Shown: piece after piece, positions 1 to 8,750 of the stretch
How positions within the stretch are numbered: the stretch's first letter is position 1
How the letters are laid out: each line of letters starts with the position of its first letter
Origin: DATAUD01 sp035511075
GTDB lineage: Bacteria; Verrucomicrobiota; Verrucomicrobiia; Limisphaerales; Palsa-1400
DNA length: 64,000 nt
Direction: 5' to 3'
Assembly: GCA_035511075.1 (NCBI GenBank)
Contig: DATKFW010000131.1
Location: 186,001-250,000 of the forward strand
Notes under the pieces: generated by a model
What the model was told of the DNA's origin: nothing
The model's database searches: none
The model's input: the letters and a program-made list of their open reading frames with translations, nothing else
Translations under genes and position numbers: made by a program

Positions 1-1237
1 AAAGGACGACCCGTACGAGAACTATCGGCTGCTGGCCGATGTCCTGGAGAAAGTCCGCCAGGAATACGTCGATGGCGACAAGCTTACCTACCAGGATCTC
101 ATCCACGGCGCCCTCAAAGGCATGCTCAACAGCCTGGACCCCCACAGTGAGTTCATGGACCCGGAAAAATTCGATGAATTGAAAAAGGACACCGAAGGGG
201 AATTTGGCGGGCTGGGGGTTAACGTCGAGGTAAGCAAGGACAAGGTGCTCACGGTTGTCTCGCCGATGGAAGACAGCCCCGGTCTCCGCGCAGGCATCAT
301 GCCGCAGGACCAGATCCTTAAGATCGACGGCAAGCCCACATCGCATTTGGATTTTGAAGACGCCGTCAAACAATTGCGCGGTTCGCCGGGCACTTTCATC
401 AGCATCACCGTTCGGCGTCCTTCCACGGGCGAGATCAAGGACTACAATCTGGAGCGCGCCATCATCAAGGTTGATACCATCAAGGACATCAATAGCAGGA
501 GCGATTTTCCGCTCGGCGATAACGGCATCGGGTACGTTCGCATTCTTCAGTTTGGCGAAAAAACCTCCGATGACCTCGACAAAGCCCTTAAGCGTCTTAC
601 CGATGAGGGAGTCAAGGCCCTGATCATCGATTTGCGGGACAACCCCGGCGGCCTCCTCGAACAAGCGGGCCAGGTCTGCGAAAAATTCCTGCCGCGCAAC
701 CAATTGATCGTCTCGACGGAAGGCCGCGGTCCGAATTCCAGCTCCCAATACCTGGCCAACGGCCACGGCAAACGGATTGATTTGCCAATGGTTGTGCTGG
801 TCAACGGCAACAGCGCCAGCGCCGCGGAGATTGTGGCGGGTTGTTTGCAGGATTTGCAGCCGATCACGCACGCCATTGTCGTCGGGGAGCAAACTTTTGG
901 CAAAGGCTCCGTCCAAAGCATCCTGCCGCTGGCCGACGGTTCCGCGCTGCGTTTGACGACTGCCAAGTATTACACACCCAGCCACAAGGTCATTCACGAG
1001 CATGGCATCACCCCCGACATCGTTGTTCCGATGACGCAGGCTGAAGAGACGGATTTGGAATACAAACAAATGCCCGGCGGCTTGGAAGTTCTAAGCCCCA
1101 AAGACCGAGAACGTGTCGAAGCCCTTCATGACCGCCAGCTTGACCGTGCCATGGACCTTCTAAAAGGCGTCCTCCTTTACGCGCAGCGCAGCCCCGGCCC
1201 ATCGCGAGTGGCTGCCGCAGTCCGGGTGAATCAATAG
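1..1237 (+). CDS. S41-family C-terminal processing protease (5' partial)
   Basis: The reading frame is open from base 2, so the gene begins upstream of the window; about 411 residues are visible. A PDZ domain (roughly visible residues 70-150) is followed by the S41 peptidase core. The catalytic serine lies in the GNSASAAEI stretch (about nt 808-835) and the lysine in FGKGSVQS (about nt 897-920), the Ser-Lys dyad of CtpA/Prc-type proteases. Family members are exported and trim or degrade envelope proteins in the periplasm. The missing N terminus should carry the signal peptide. An imperfect hairpin separates it from tsaD. Family assignment is secure; the physiological substrate cannot be inferred. 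Confidence 0.93.
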   Translation, partial: KDDPYENYRLLADVLEKVRQEYVDGDKLTYQDLIHGALKGMLNSLDPHSEFMDPEKFDELKKDTEGEFGGLGVNVEVSKDKVLTVVSPMEDSPGLRAGIMPQDQILKIDGKPTSHLDFEDAVKQLRGSPGTFISITVRRPSTGEIKDYNLERAIIKVDTIKDINSRSDFPLGDNGIGYVRILQFGEKTSDDLDKALKRLTDEGVKALIIDLRDNPGGLLEQAGQVCEKFLPRNQLIVSTEGRGPNSSSQYLANGHGKRIDLPMVVLVNGNSASAAEIVAGCLQDLQPITHAIVVGEQTFGKGSVQSILPLADGSALRLTTAKYYTPSHKVIHEHGITPDIVVPMTQAEETDLEYKQMPGGLEVLSPKDRERVEALHDRQLDRAMDLLKGVLLYAQRSPGPSRVAAAVRVNQ

Positions 1238-1243
1238 GTCCTG

Positions 1244-1302
1244 GTCTTAATCCCAATCTTAATCGTAATCCGATTTACGGAAATCAGGATTAGGATTAAG
1301 AC
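1244..1302. repeat. Imperfect inverted repeat between the protease gene and tsaD
   Basis: Bases 1244-1258 (GTCTTAATCCCAATC) are nearly complementary to 1287-1302 (GGATTAGGATTAAGAC), and TAATC-type hexamers recur between the arms. The RNA would fold into a hairpin just after the protease stop, but no clean U-tract follows. It may be a weak terminator or a small palindromic repeat of the REP type. Confidence 0.45.
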
Positions 1303-1309
1303 GAAAACC

Positions 1310-2332
1310 ATGACGATACTGGCCATCGAAACCTCCTGCGATGAAACCAGCGCGGCGGTGATTCGCGAAGGCGAAGTTCTGTCCAACATCGTCTCGTCGC
1401 AAACCGCCATTCACGCTGAGTACGGCGGAGTGGTGCCTGAACTGGCGACGCGCGAGCACTTGCGCAACTTGATCCCGGTAACGCAAGCGGCGTTGCGCAA
1501 GGCAAGTGTCGCTCCGCCCATGCTCGATGCCGTGGCCGCCACGCGCGGGCCGGGATTGCCCAGCGCGTTGCTGGTCGGCCTCAAAGCCGGGCAGGCCCTG
1601 GCGTTTAGTCTGCGCAAGCCCGTCATCGGCATTCACCATCACGAGGCCCATTTGTACTCGCCCTGGATTTCCGGGGACCCGCCACGGGGCGACTTCGCCC
1701 GTTTTGAACCGTCGGTTTCGCTCATCGTCAGCGGCGGCCATACCCTGTTGGTGGCTGTCAAGGAGATGTTCAATCACCGCGTGCTGGGCGGCACATTGGA
1801 TGACGCGGCGGGAGAATGTTTCGACAAAATCGGCAAGCTCATGGGACTGGCTTATCCCGGCGGACCGGAGATCGACCGCCTGGCCGCGGCGGGAAATCCC
1901 GGCGCCTACAATTTTCCCCGGCCCATGCTCAATGAGCCGGGAGACGATTTCAGTTTCGCGGGTTTGAAGACTTCCGTGCGCTATTTTTTGCAGAAAAATC
2001 CCGCATTGCTGGAAGACCCGCGCCATGTCCGGGATTTATCCGCCAGCGTTCAGGCCGCGATCGTCGATGTGCTGGTGGCAAAAACCGTTCGCGCCGCCCG
2101 GCGTCTCGGGGTCCGCTGCGTCACGGCGTCGGGCGGCGTCGCCTGCAACAGCGCGTTGCGGCGCGATTTGGAGGCCGCGTGCACGGAGGCGGGGCTGCTG
2201 CTTAAATTGGCCGACGGAAGGTTTTCGACTGACAACGCCGCCATGATCGGTATTGTAGCCGAGCAAAAGCTGCTGGCCGGGGCGGGGGAAATCGCCTTCG
2301 ACGCCGAAATTGAACCGTCGTGGGCCTTGTAG
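1310..2332 (+). CDS. tsaD: tRNA N6-adenosine threonylcarbamoyltransferase TsaD
   Basis: TsaD (Gcp/YgjD/Kae1 family) transfers threonylcarbamoyl from TC-AMP to A37 of ANN-decoding tRNAs, together with TsaB and TsaE, in the cytoplasm. The 340-residue length is normal. The N terminus MTILAIETSCDET is the family signature, and the HxEAH metal-binding motif is at residues 110-114 (IHHHEAH). ASGGVACN and FSTDNAAMIG near the C terminus form the ATP/metal site. The ATG start gives the conserved N terminus directly. tsaB and tsaE are not in the window. It precedes the M20 peptidase gene by 13 bases, so the two are probably cotranscribed. Confidence 0.97.
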   Translation: MTILAIETSCDETSAAVIREGEVLSNIVSSQTAIHAEYGGVVPELATREHLRNLIPVTQAALRKASVAPPMLDAVAATRGPGLPSALLVGLKAGQALAFSLRKPVIGIHHHEAHLYSPWISGDPPRGDFARFEPSVSLIVSGGHTLLVAVKEMFNHRVLGGTLDDAAGECFDKIGKLMGLAYPGGPEIDRLAAAGNPGAYNFPRPMLNEPGDDFSFAGLKTSVRYFLQKNPALLEDPRHVRDLSASVQAAIVDVLVAKTVRAARRLGVRCVTASGGVACNSALRRDLEAACTEAGLLLKLADGRFSTDNAAMIGIVAEQKLLAGAGEIAFDAEIEPSWAL

Positions 2333-2345
2333 TCTGCAACGCATT

Positions 2346-3716
2346 ATGAACGCCGTCCTGGAATATATTGAAAAAAACAAGAACCGGTTTGTTGACGAGC
2401 TTTGCCAATACCTCCGGTTCCCCAGCGTCTCCGCGCAACCGGACCACCGCGCCGACATGTCGGCCTGCGCGGATTGGCTTGTCAAACATTGCGTGGGAAT
2501 CGGCCTCGAGGCGCAAATCTGCCCCACCCCCGGCCATCCGGTGGTGATCGCCAGGACGCCGCGCACTTCCAAGCCGCATTACCTGGTCTATGGCCATTAC
2601 GATGTTCAGCCGCCGGAGCCCTTTGAACTTTGGAAAAGTCCGCCCTTCGAGCCGCGCCTGGAAGGACGGTCGCTGTTTGCGCGCGGAGCTTGCGACAACA
2701 AGGGCCAGAACCTCGCGCATTTCAAAGCCGTCGAGGCCTACCTCAAAACCAACACCGAGCTTCCCTGCGACCTGACTTTCGTCATCGAAGGGGAGGAAGA
2801 GGTCGGCAGCAGTAATCTGGAAGCCTTTCTCAAATCGCACCGCAAGGAACTGTCGTGCCGCGCGGTCGTTATTTCCGACACCGGCATGCCCAGCATCAAG
2901 CATCCGGCGTTGACTTACGGTCTGCGCGGAATCCTCGCGTGCGAAATCACGTTGCGCGGACCCTCGCGCGATTTGCATTCCGGCATTTTTGGCGGGACGG
3001 TCGATAATCCGGCCATCGCCCTTTGCCAGATGCTCGCACAATTGCGCGACAAGGACGGGCGCGTCAACATCCCCGGTTTCTACAATGACGTCGCCAAACT
3101 CTCCGCCTACGAACGGCAACAGGCCGCGCGCCTCCCGATGACCGCGGAGCAATACCGCAAGTTCCTCGGCGTCCCGAAATTATTCGGCGAACGCGGCTAC
3201 ACATTCGTCGAGCAACGCAGCGCCCGGCCGACGGTTGAGATCAACGGCCTGACCAGCGGTTACCAGGGCGAAGGGAGCAAGACCATCGTGCCGGCCAGCG
3301 CCACCGCCAAGCTGACGTTCCGCCTGGTGCCGAACCAGCATCCCGGCCGCGTTCAAAAGCTGGTATTGACTCATCTCAAGAAGCTTTGTCCGCCCACCGT
3401 CAGGATGGAGGTCAAGACCGGCCACGGCGCCGAGCCTTATCTGGTTTCCCCCACCAGCCCAATGGCGCAGGCGGCCCTGCGCGCGCTCAAGGAGGCTTTC
3501 GGCCGCGAGCCGATCCTGATGCGCGAGGGGGGGTCGATTCCGATTGTCACGCAGTTCAGGAAAGTGTTGAAGGCTGACTCCCTGCTTCTGGGCCTGGCGC
3601 TGCCGGATGGCAACGCGCATTCCCCGAACGAAAAATTCAACCTCGATTGTTTTGAGAACGGAATCCGCATGAGCGCTTTGCTGTGGCAGGAATTGGCGGC
3701 GCTCGGAACGGCTTAA
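2346..3716 (+). CDS. M20-family metallopeptidase (dipeptidase-like)
   Basis: A 456-residue cytosolic M20/ArgE/DapE/CPG2-type zinc hydrolase. Metal ligands appear in order: YGHYDVQP (His, Asp), GACDNKGQ (bridging Asp), EGEEEVGSSN (catalytic and ligand Glu), SDTGMPS (Asp) and a final His in NAHSPNE. The dimerisation domain sits in the middle (GPSRDLHSG region). The frame extends 12 codons further upstream into tsaD; I chose the ATG at 2346 because it lies just after the tsaD stop and gives the usual N terminus. By family it cleaves dipeptides or related amide bonds; the exact substrate is unknown. It converges with the respiratory operon. Confidence 0.93.
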   Translation: MNAVLEYIEKNKNRFVDELCQYLRFPSVSAQPDHRADMSACADWLVKHCVGIGLEAQICPTPGHPVVIARTPRTSKPHYLVYGHYDVQPPEPFELWKSPPFEPRLEGRSLFARGACDNKGQNLAHFKAVEAYLKTNTELPCDLTFVIEGEEEVGSSNLEAFLKSHRKELSCRAVVISDTGMPSIKHPALTYGLRGILACEITLRGPSRDLHSGIFGGTVDNPAIALCQMLAQLRDKDGRVNIPGFYNDVAKLSAYERQQAARLPMTAEQYRKFLGVPKLFGERGYTFVEQRSARPTVEINGLTSGYQGEGSKTIVPASATAKLTFRLVPNQHPGRVQKLVLTHLKKLCPPTVRMEVKTGHGAEPYLVSPTSPMAQAALRALKEAFGREPILMREGGSIPIVTQFRKVLKADSLLLGLALPDGNAHSPNEKFNLDCFENGIRMSALLWQELAALGTA

Positions 3717-3737
3717 GAAATACTGCAGTCGCTGCCG

Positions 3738-4346
3738 TTACTGAAGCGGGATTCTGAGCAGTTCGTCGGCGGTTTCAGGACCGCGATGGGCTTCGGCGCG
3801 GGCGGCTTTCACCAATTCAGGATTAACTGGCGACCCGTGGTTGTCCCCAAGTTTGGTACGAACGTAGGTCAGCGCGGCGGCAATCTGCTCGTCCGTGAGA
3901 TTATCGCCCAGCGGAGTCATGGTCAGGTTCCATTGCACACCTTTGACCGTGATCGGACCGGTCAAGCCGTACAACGGGATATGGACGATACGGTCAGCGG
4001 AGGAGGCCAGGACCCATTCAGACCCAACCAGGGGCGGGGCCGTCCCTTCCTTGCCCAGCCCGTTAGGTTGATGGCAGACGGAACAAGTCTTGGTGAAAAC
4101 TTCCCTGCCTATCGTCACCATCTTGTCCCCTTCGCTTTGCGGATTGGCGGCCATAACAGCTTCCGGGGAATCGTAGGGCGCGTAAACTTCCTTGCTAAAG
4201 CCGCCGGCGTGCCCATCAAGATAAAGCTGGCACCAATAAAACAGCCCGCCAAAAACCACAATCAACCACACCGGCACCGTCGAGAGCCCTGCGGACGGCT
4301 CCGCGCCATTCTCATTGACAGGCTTTTGAGGTTCGTTCGGATTCAT
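3738..4346 (-). CDS. Membrane-anchored monohaem cytochrome c, last gene of the ACIII operon
   Basis: A 202-residue protein with one N-terminal membrane segment (about residues 22-42) and a class I cytochrome c domain. The haem motif CSVCH is at residues 88-92 and a likely axial Met is near 143 (LTMTPLGD). The C-terminal tail is short and charged. It overlaps the preceding CcoO-like gene by 4 bases (ATGA), so translation is coupled. In position it is like the CcoP subunit of a cbb3 oxidase, but it has only one haem. I infer that it carries electrons between ACIII and whichever oxidase is used. Confidence 0.88.
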   Translation of the reverse strand: MNPNEPQKPVNENGAEPSAGLSTVPVWLIVVFGGLFYWCQLYLDGHAGGFSKEVYAPYDSPEAVMAANPQSEGDKMVTIGREVFTKTCSVCHQPNGLGKEGTAPPLVGSEWVLASSADRIVHIPLYGLTGPITVKGVQWNLTMTPLGDNLTDEQIAAALTYVRTKLGDNHGSPVNPELVKAARAEAHRGPETADELLRIPLQ

Positions 4347-5014
4347 TTCTTGACGGCGGCGCCAGGAACGCTGTTTGTTTTGGGCTGCGGCGGCGGAGGC
4401 GCTTCAAACAGGTAGCCGTCCTGCCGCAGGCTCAACAAATACGCCGCCAAGGCGCGCGCCTCGGGGCGGGGGACGACTTCGTAGCCGGGTGCGGGGGCGA
4501 ATCGATCCGGAAGCACCAGCGCGCCGGGCGAGGGCGCGCCTTCGATCTTGCGCGTTTCAAACAGGAACCGATAAGCCGGCATGACCGAGCCAGGAACAAG
4601 GCTCCGCGGATCGTAGAGGCGCATCAAAATTCCGTTGACGTCGGAACGCCGCCCAAAGTTTGCCAGGTCCGGCCCCACGCGCTGCGATCCCACCATGACC
4701 GGCTGGTCGAAGAGATAATCTTCGGCCACGCTGCGGCGCGCGCCCCAGCCGTGGGATATATCCGACCCCAATTCCTGCGGGCGCACCATCTGTGTATGAC
4801 AGGCGGCGCAGCCGTCGGCTCGATAAACTTCCTCGCCCTGATGGGCGTCCCCCGGCGGGGCCAGCGGATAGGTCTCGGCACTGGCGTCGCCTACAGCGAC
4901 CGTGTTGGTTTGCTGCAGGCTCCCGATTTGCAGTTGCGGTTCCATGATAAAACTAAGCCACGAACAGGCCATTGCCGCGAACAAGCCGAGGAAAAGCAAC
5001 GGGCCGTTGTTCAT
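4343..5014 (-). CDS. CcoO-like monohaem cytochrome c subunit
   Basis: A 223-residue homologue of the cbb3 oxidase subunit II (CcoO/FixO). An N-terminal membrane anchor is followed by a haem c motif CAACH at residues 69-73 in the family context CAACHTQMVRP. An axial Met (about residue 145) lies in VPGSVMPAY, matching the CcoO pattern VPxSxMPAY. A strong AGGAGG ribosome binding site precedes the ATG at 5014, and the start overlaps the CcoN-like stop (ATGA). A longer reading upstream runs inside the CcoN-like gene in another frame and is rejected. The haem sites look intact, in contrast to its CcoN-like partner. Confidence 0.9.
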   Translation of the reverse strand: MNNGPLLFLGLFAAMACSWLSFIMEPQLQIGSLQQTNTVAVGDASAETYPLAPPGDAHQGEEVYRADGCAACHTQMVRPQELGSDISHGWGARRSVAEDYLFDQPVMVGSQRVGPDLANFGRRSDVNGILMRLYDPRSLVPGSVMPAYRFLFETRKIEGAPSPGALVLPDRFAPAPGYEVVPRPEARALAAYLLSLRQDGYLFEAPPPPQPKTNSVPGAAVKK

Positions 5015-6450
5015 TTGGCCTCCTTTCGAGCAGCCACGCAGCATTGGCGGCACCAGGTTCCCACCACCCACGCGAAATTGACCAGGAAAACCACCGTTCC
5101 CGCCAGGAACATAAGGTCTCCCAGCGTGCTCATGCGCAAAGGCATTAAAGTGCCTTGCATCACTTGCACGAAAGAATGCCCGGGGGCCGCCAGCAAGATG
5201 CCCTGGCCGATGCCTCCAACCAGCAACGCCAGGTATGAAATCAGGATGCCGATGCCCGTCAGGTAAAAGTGAACCTTCGCAAGCTTCGGACACCATGTCT
5301 GTGAGTCAATTCCCAGCAGCCGCGGAACGATGTAATAGATCGCGCCAAACACCGTCATCGCGAAGAACCCCAGGTCAAACAACTCCTTCTGCGCGACGCC
5401 GAACCACGTCAAACTGGTGATGGCGCTGACCTGCGGCAGCGCGCCAACGATTTGCTGCGCCCCGGCAATAATCAGAAACAGCAGCCCGACATAAGTGAAC
5501 CGCAGCGTCGGGCTGGAATCCAGGGTGTTAAGATCGCGGCAGGCCGTTTGATAGAAGTTGACGGCGATGGCGAGCATCGGGATCGCCGTCAGCACCGTGC
5601 CGGCCACCCCCACGCTCGCAATCCAGGAGGGAAGGGGGGCGCCATCAGGGATTCCGCCCCAACTGCCGAAAACCGCCAGGGTCCAGAACGCCAGCCCGGC
5701 GAGTTGCCGGCTGTGCAGCGGCCGGCCCAAAAGTTTTGGAATGAAATAAAAGCTGGACGCCAGCCCCGCGAATCCAAGAAACACCATTCTGAGATTATGC
5801 GCGTACCACCAGTCGGTGGAGGCTTGGAGCACTCCGCGCACGGGCATGTAGAGAAGCAGCAGCGACGCCGTGGAAAAAATCCATGGAAACCAAAACAGGG
5901 ACCCAACCACAAACCATTGGGACGGATAAAGAGGCCCCTCCTGGCGCTGGTGAAAGGTGAGCATTCCGCAAACTCCGATCAAGGCGTAGGAGACAAAGAG
6001 CATCGGCGCGCAGATTGCCGGCATTTCAAACGCCTCAAATCCAGTGTTATCCCCGCACAGAATGGCGATGACTCCGACGGTGACGGCAAAATTCCAAACA
6101 AGCGCGCCCAGAAACACGACAAACGGCCCTGCCAGCGGCGTCCGTCCCAGTTGGCACAATAGCCACAGGCCCACGCCCAGCGCGGCCTGCACGCCGAATC
6201 CATACAACAACGCGCTCCCGCACGCGGCGTGAACGCGGCCATAGGTCCAATAGGCGGAATCGGCCAGGAGTCCGGGATCGTGAAACTTGAGCGAATCCAG
6301 GAACCCCAGCGCCAACGCAATCGCCAGCCAGACCGTTCCCGCGCCAAGAAGGTAGAGCAGGCCCACCGGACAACAATCCGCCTTCCCGGCCTGGGAAGGT
6401 TCAGTCGGGGTGTTGGAAGCTGTCCGCGCTGGAGAAACGATCGCGCTCAT
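5011..6450 (-). CDS. CcoN-like haem-copper oxidase subunit I homologue lacking metal ligands
   Basis: A 479-residue polytopic protein aligning with cbb3 oxidase subunit I over most of its length (TDWWYAHN at 212-219, IPKLLGRP at 237-244, YYIVPRLLG at 372-380). The ligand histidines are mostly gone. The low-spin haem His of GRLRPLH is Cys77 in GRVHAAC (though His74 is near). The CuB His pair of GPHHLHY is replaced by GSWGGIPDG (262-270). The haem histidines of IGHVHxG are Gln354 and Glu356 in VAQKELFDLG. Only His218, equivalent to the first CuB ligand, remains. The frame is intact and in-operon, so it is not simply a decaying gene. It is probably not a catalytic oxidase; I infer a structural or quinone/cytochrome-docking role with ACIII. 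The cbb3 homology is firm, the role is not known. Confidence 0.88.
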   Translation of the reverse strand: MSAIVSPARTASNTPTEPSQAGKADCCPVGLLYLLGAGTVWLAIALALGFLDSLKFHDPGLLADSAYWTYGRVHAACGSALLYGFGVQAALGVGLWLLCQLGRTPLAGPFVVFLGALVWNFAVTVGVIAILCGDNTGFEAFEMPAICAPMLFVSYALIGVCGMLTFHQRQEGPLYPSQWFVVGSLFWFPWIFSTASLLLLYMPVRGVLQASTDWWYAHNLRMVFLGFAGLASSFYFIPKLLGRPLHSRQLAGLAFWTLAVFGSWGGIPDGAPLPSWIASVGVAGTVLTAIPMLAIAVNFYQTACRDLNTLDSSPTLRFTYVGLLFLIIAGAQQIVGALPQVSAITSLTWFGVAQKELFDLGFFAMTVFGAIYYIVPRLLGIDSQTWCPKLAKVHFYLTGIGILISYLALLVGGIGQGILLAAPGHSFVQVMQGTLMPLRMSTLGDLMFLAGTVVFLVNFAWVVGTWCRQCCVAARKEAK

Positions 6451-6462
6451 GGGCGGGAAAGC

Positions 6463-6840
6463 CTATTCGTATTCATTCTTCTTTTCCGGCACCTTGGGGG
6501 GCGGAGCGAATTCCTTGGCGGCCCGTGCAATGAGATTGGAACGTCCCTCGGCCGGGTCCTGCCACTCTTCCAGGATCAATTCCTTGGCCCGCTCAATCGG
6601 GACGCGGACAAACCCCTTGGCCTGATCCTGCCAATCATATTTTTCCAGCAACGGCGCGTTGGCCGCCTTGAAGTCGGCCAGGATTTGCATCCGTTCGGCC
6701 GAGCGAACCGCGAAGGGCGAAGGCGCTTCCGTATAAGAGCGCATCAGCCACACCAGCCAGCCCACCAGCAGGAAGGTCCCAAGAATGGCGACGATGTAAG
6801 CGCCGACGCGGGTTTTTTGGCAGCAGTTATCCGTGTTCAT
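6463..6840 (-). CDS. Small single-pass membrane protein of the ACIII/oxidase operon
   Basis: A 125-residue protein with one membrane segment (about residues 13-33) and a soluble C-terminal part containing DFKAANAPLLEKYDW and RVPIERAKELI. Small proteins with an IPI/RVPIxxAMxLI-like stretch commonly sit between ACIII and oxidase genes; this is recalled from family context, not computed. The ATG at 6840 overlaps the actF stop (ATGA), and the CcoN-like gene begins 12 bases downstream. An in-frame extension upstream lies inside actF and is rejected. Function unknown; probably an assembly or accessory subunit. Confidence 0.75.
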   Translation of the reverse strand: MNTDNCCQKTRVGAYIVAILGTFLLVGWLVWLMRSYTEAPSPFAVRSAERMQILADFKAANAPLLEKYDWQDQAKGFVRVPIERAKELILEEWQDPAEGRSNLIARAAKEFAPPPKVPEKKNEYE

Positions 6841-8081
6841 TTGGCGCGGTGGGGTGCGATTGAAATGTCGCTGTGCGGCGGGACATAGAGGTCCATCGCT
6901 TCCGCCATGCGCGGATCCTTCAACGGATAGAGCGGGTAGCGGTTCAGCGATGCAATGAAAACTTTCATCAGCACTCCGACGAAAAACAGAACACAGGCGA
7001 TGTCCACCAGCAATCCCGGCGTTAGGATTGAATTTGGGTGAAGCGAGGGCATGATTTGGAATTCCAGATCGGCAAAGTGCATCAGCCATGCCCATCCGGC
7101 CAGCGGCACCATCGTGACCAGCTTGAGCTTCCAATCTATCCGCAGGAGCATCAGGAACGGAATGAAGAAATGGCCGAAAATGATCACGTATTTGCCCACC
7201 ATATCCCATGATCCCACCGCGCGCAGATTATACCAGAAAGTTTCCTCCGGCATATTGGCGTTCCAAATGATGAAGTACTGCGCGAAGTTGACATAGGCCC
7301 AGAAAACGGTGAACGCGAAAAACAGCGAGCCGATCATGTAATAAGTCTTGACCTTCAGCAGGTCGCGCAGAACCGTCGTGCGCTGCAATATCAATGCGAT
7401 CACATACACCGTCGGCAGCGTGACCCAGATCGAGGCCGCAAAATAACAGACCCCATACATCGTCGAATACCATTCGATCATCAAACCGCTCATCCACATG
7501 ATCGCCGCCAGCGTCACCGTCAACGCAAAGACCACGACACCCGAGGCGGAAAAGAATCGCATCCGATGGGTGCATTCCACCGACCCCGTTTCATCCTGCC
7601 GCAATGACCAGTATCGCAGCCGGTTGGAATAGAGGAACCAAAGGCCGAACATCACCGCCGCCGCAATGTAATATCCCGGCGCAGTAAACAAGGGATACTT
7701 GGCGTGCAACGCGTGCGTCGGATCGGCCTGCTCGGGGGCGCGCAGCCACGGATAAAGTTTTTCCGCCAGGATGGCGATCGGCAGAAACAGGAGAACCATC
7801 GGAATGCCCAGCAAACAGGCCAAGTGCTCGCAATAACGCCGCGTCGGCACCGACCAACTGGCATCGAACAAATGATGGACCATGACCAGGAACCAACCGC
7901 CCACGCAAAGACTCAAACAAAACATGAACGCCAGCAGCCAGGAAAACGCAAATTGCTGGATGTTAACGGCCGCGCCCACAGCCGCGCCGATCCCGCCCAC
8001 GACCATCAAAATCACTGGCAGGTTCCGCCATTTTGACAAGTCCAGCGGAGCCGCGGAAAGTGGATTGGGATTCGAACTCAT
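6837..8081 (-). CDS. actF: Alternative complex III subunit ActF
   Basis: A 414-residue polytopic membrane protein of about ten helices, related to NrfD/PsrC and to ActC. In ACIII (quinol:cytochrome c oxidoreductase) ActC and ActF are the two large integral subunits; ActC carries the quinol site and ActF is often proposed to take part in proton translocation. The N terminus is cytosolic and Ser/Pro-rich. The C terminus has the usual YPLYPLKDPRMAEAMDLY stretch. The start lies 3 bases after the actE stop, and the stop overlaps the small downstream gene. Confidence 0.93.
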   Translation of the reverse strand: MSSNPNPLSAAPLDLSKWRNLPVILMVVGGIGAAVGAAVNIQQFAFSWLLAFMFCLSLCVGGWFLVMVHHLFDASWSVPTRRYCEHLACLLGIPMVLLFLPIAILAEKLYPWLRAPEQADPTHALHAKYPLFTAPGYYIAAAVMFGLWFLYSNRLRYWSLRQDETGSVECTHRMRFFSASGVVVFALTVTLAAIMWMSGLMIEWYSTMYGVCYFAASIWVTLPTVYVIALILQRTTVLRDLLKVKTYYMIGSLFFAFTVFWAYVNFAQYFIIWNANMPEETFWYNLRAVGSWDMVGKYVIIFGHFFIPFLMLLRIDWKLKLVTMVPLAGWAWLMHFADLEFQIMPSLHPNSILTPGLLVDIACVLFFVGVLMKVFIASLNRYPLYPLKDPRMAEAMDLYVPPHSDISIAPHRAK

Positions 8082-8084
8082 AGG

Positions 8085-8750
8085 CTATTTCTTGAACGGC
8101 GCGCGCTCCGGTTCCGGGACGTCTTCCTCCGTGGCCAACTGGCTCCGTTCCAGCGCCCGCACATAGGCGATGATGGCCCAGCGGTCTTCGACAGTGACAT
8201 TGGCGCCGTAAGCGCCCATCAGAGTTTTCCCATGTGTGATGGTGTTGAAAATCTCGCCATCGGCCATGTTGATGAGGCGTTGGTCATGGAAATTGGCCAT
8301 GGCGACCATGCCGTATTTGCTGGTGATGCCCCTGCCGTCCCCGTCTGGACCGTGGCACGGCATGCAATTGATCTGATACCGCTGCTGGCCGCGATCCAGC
8401 AATTGCCGGGTGATCGGCACCGGATTGACTGGCACAAAATTCGTCGTGCCCGGAATGCGCCCCGTGTTGACCGGCGAATCTTCATAGGCATAAACCGGTT
8501 TGCCGTCGATCTTCAGCACGTCGCCGTTCACGACGTACGGGCCGTTGTGCGGCACCGTGCCGACGGGGGTCAATCGCGAAGACATCTCGTCGGGAAAGAA
8601 TTCGCTCGGTGTTTCCGGGCGCACTTTGTTTTGCCGCACCATGTCGGGAAACAATTCGATCTGCGGCCGGCGGCTGTGGCTTCCGCGAAACCCGCAGATG
8701 CCGACAACCGAGACGCACGTAAGAATAAAGATGAGGAAAAAGTAGCGCAT
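8085..8750 (-). CDS. actE: Alternative complex III monohaem cytochrome ActE
   Basis: A 221-residue exported cytochrome c. The N terminus MRYFFLIFILTCVSVVGICG is a signal/anchor; the haem c motif CMPCHG is at 129-134 and a likely axial Met lies in TLMGAYG or GMVAMANF. In ACIII, ActE passes electrons from the iron-sulphur/pentahaem module towards the cytochrome acceptor. A good TGGAGG site lies 4 bases before the ATG, which overlaps the actD stop (TAATG). A longer upstream reading is inside actD and is discarded. Confidence 0.93.
   Translation of the reverse strand: MRYFFLIFILTCVSVVGICGFRGSHSRRPQIELFPDMVRQNKVRPETPSEFFPDEMSSRLTPVGTVPHNGPYVVNGDVLKIDGKPVYAYEDSPVNTGRIPGTTNFVPVNPVPITRQLLDRGQQRYQINCMPCHGPDGDGRGITSKYGMVAMANFHDQRLINMADGEIFNTITHGKTLMGAYGANVTVEDRWAIIAYVRALERSQLATEEDVPEPERAPFKK

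Noticed and set aside
5011..6450. Annotation as a functional cbb3 oxidase subunit I
   Set aside because: Five of the six ligand histidines are missing in the alignment, so catalysis of O2 reduction is unlikely although homology is clear.
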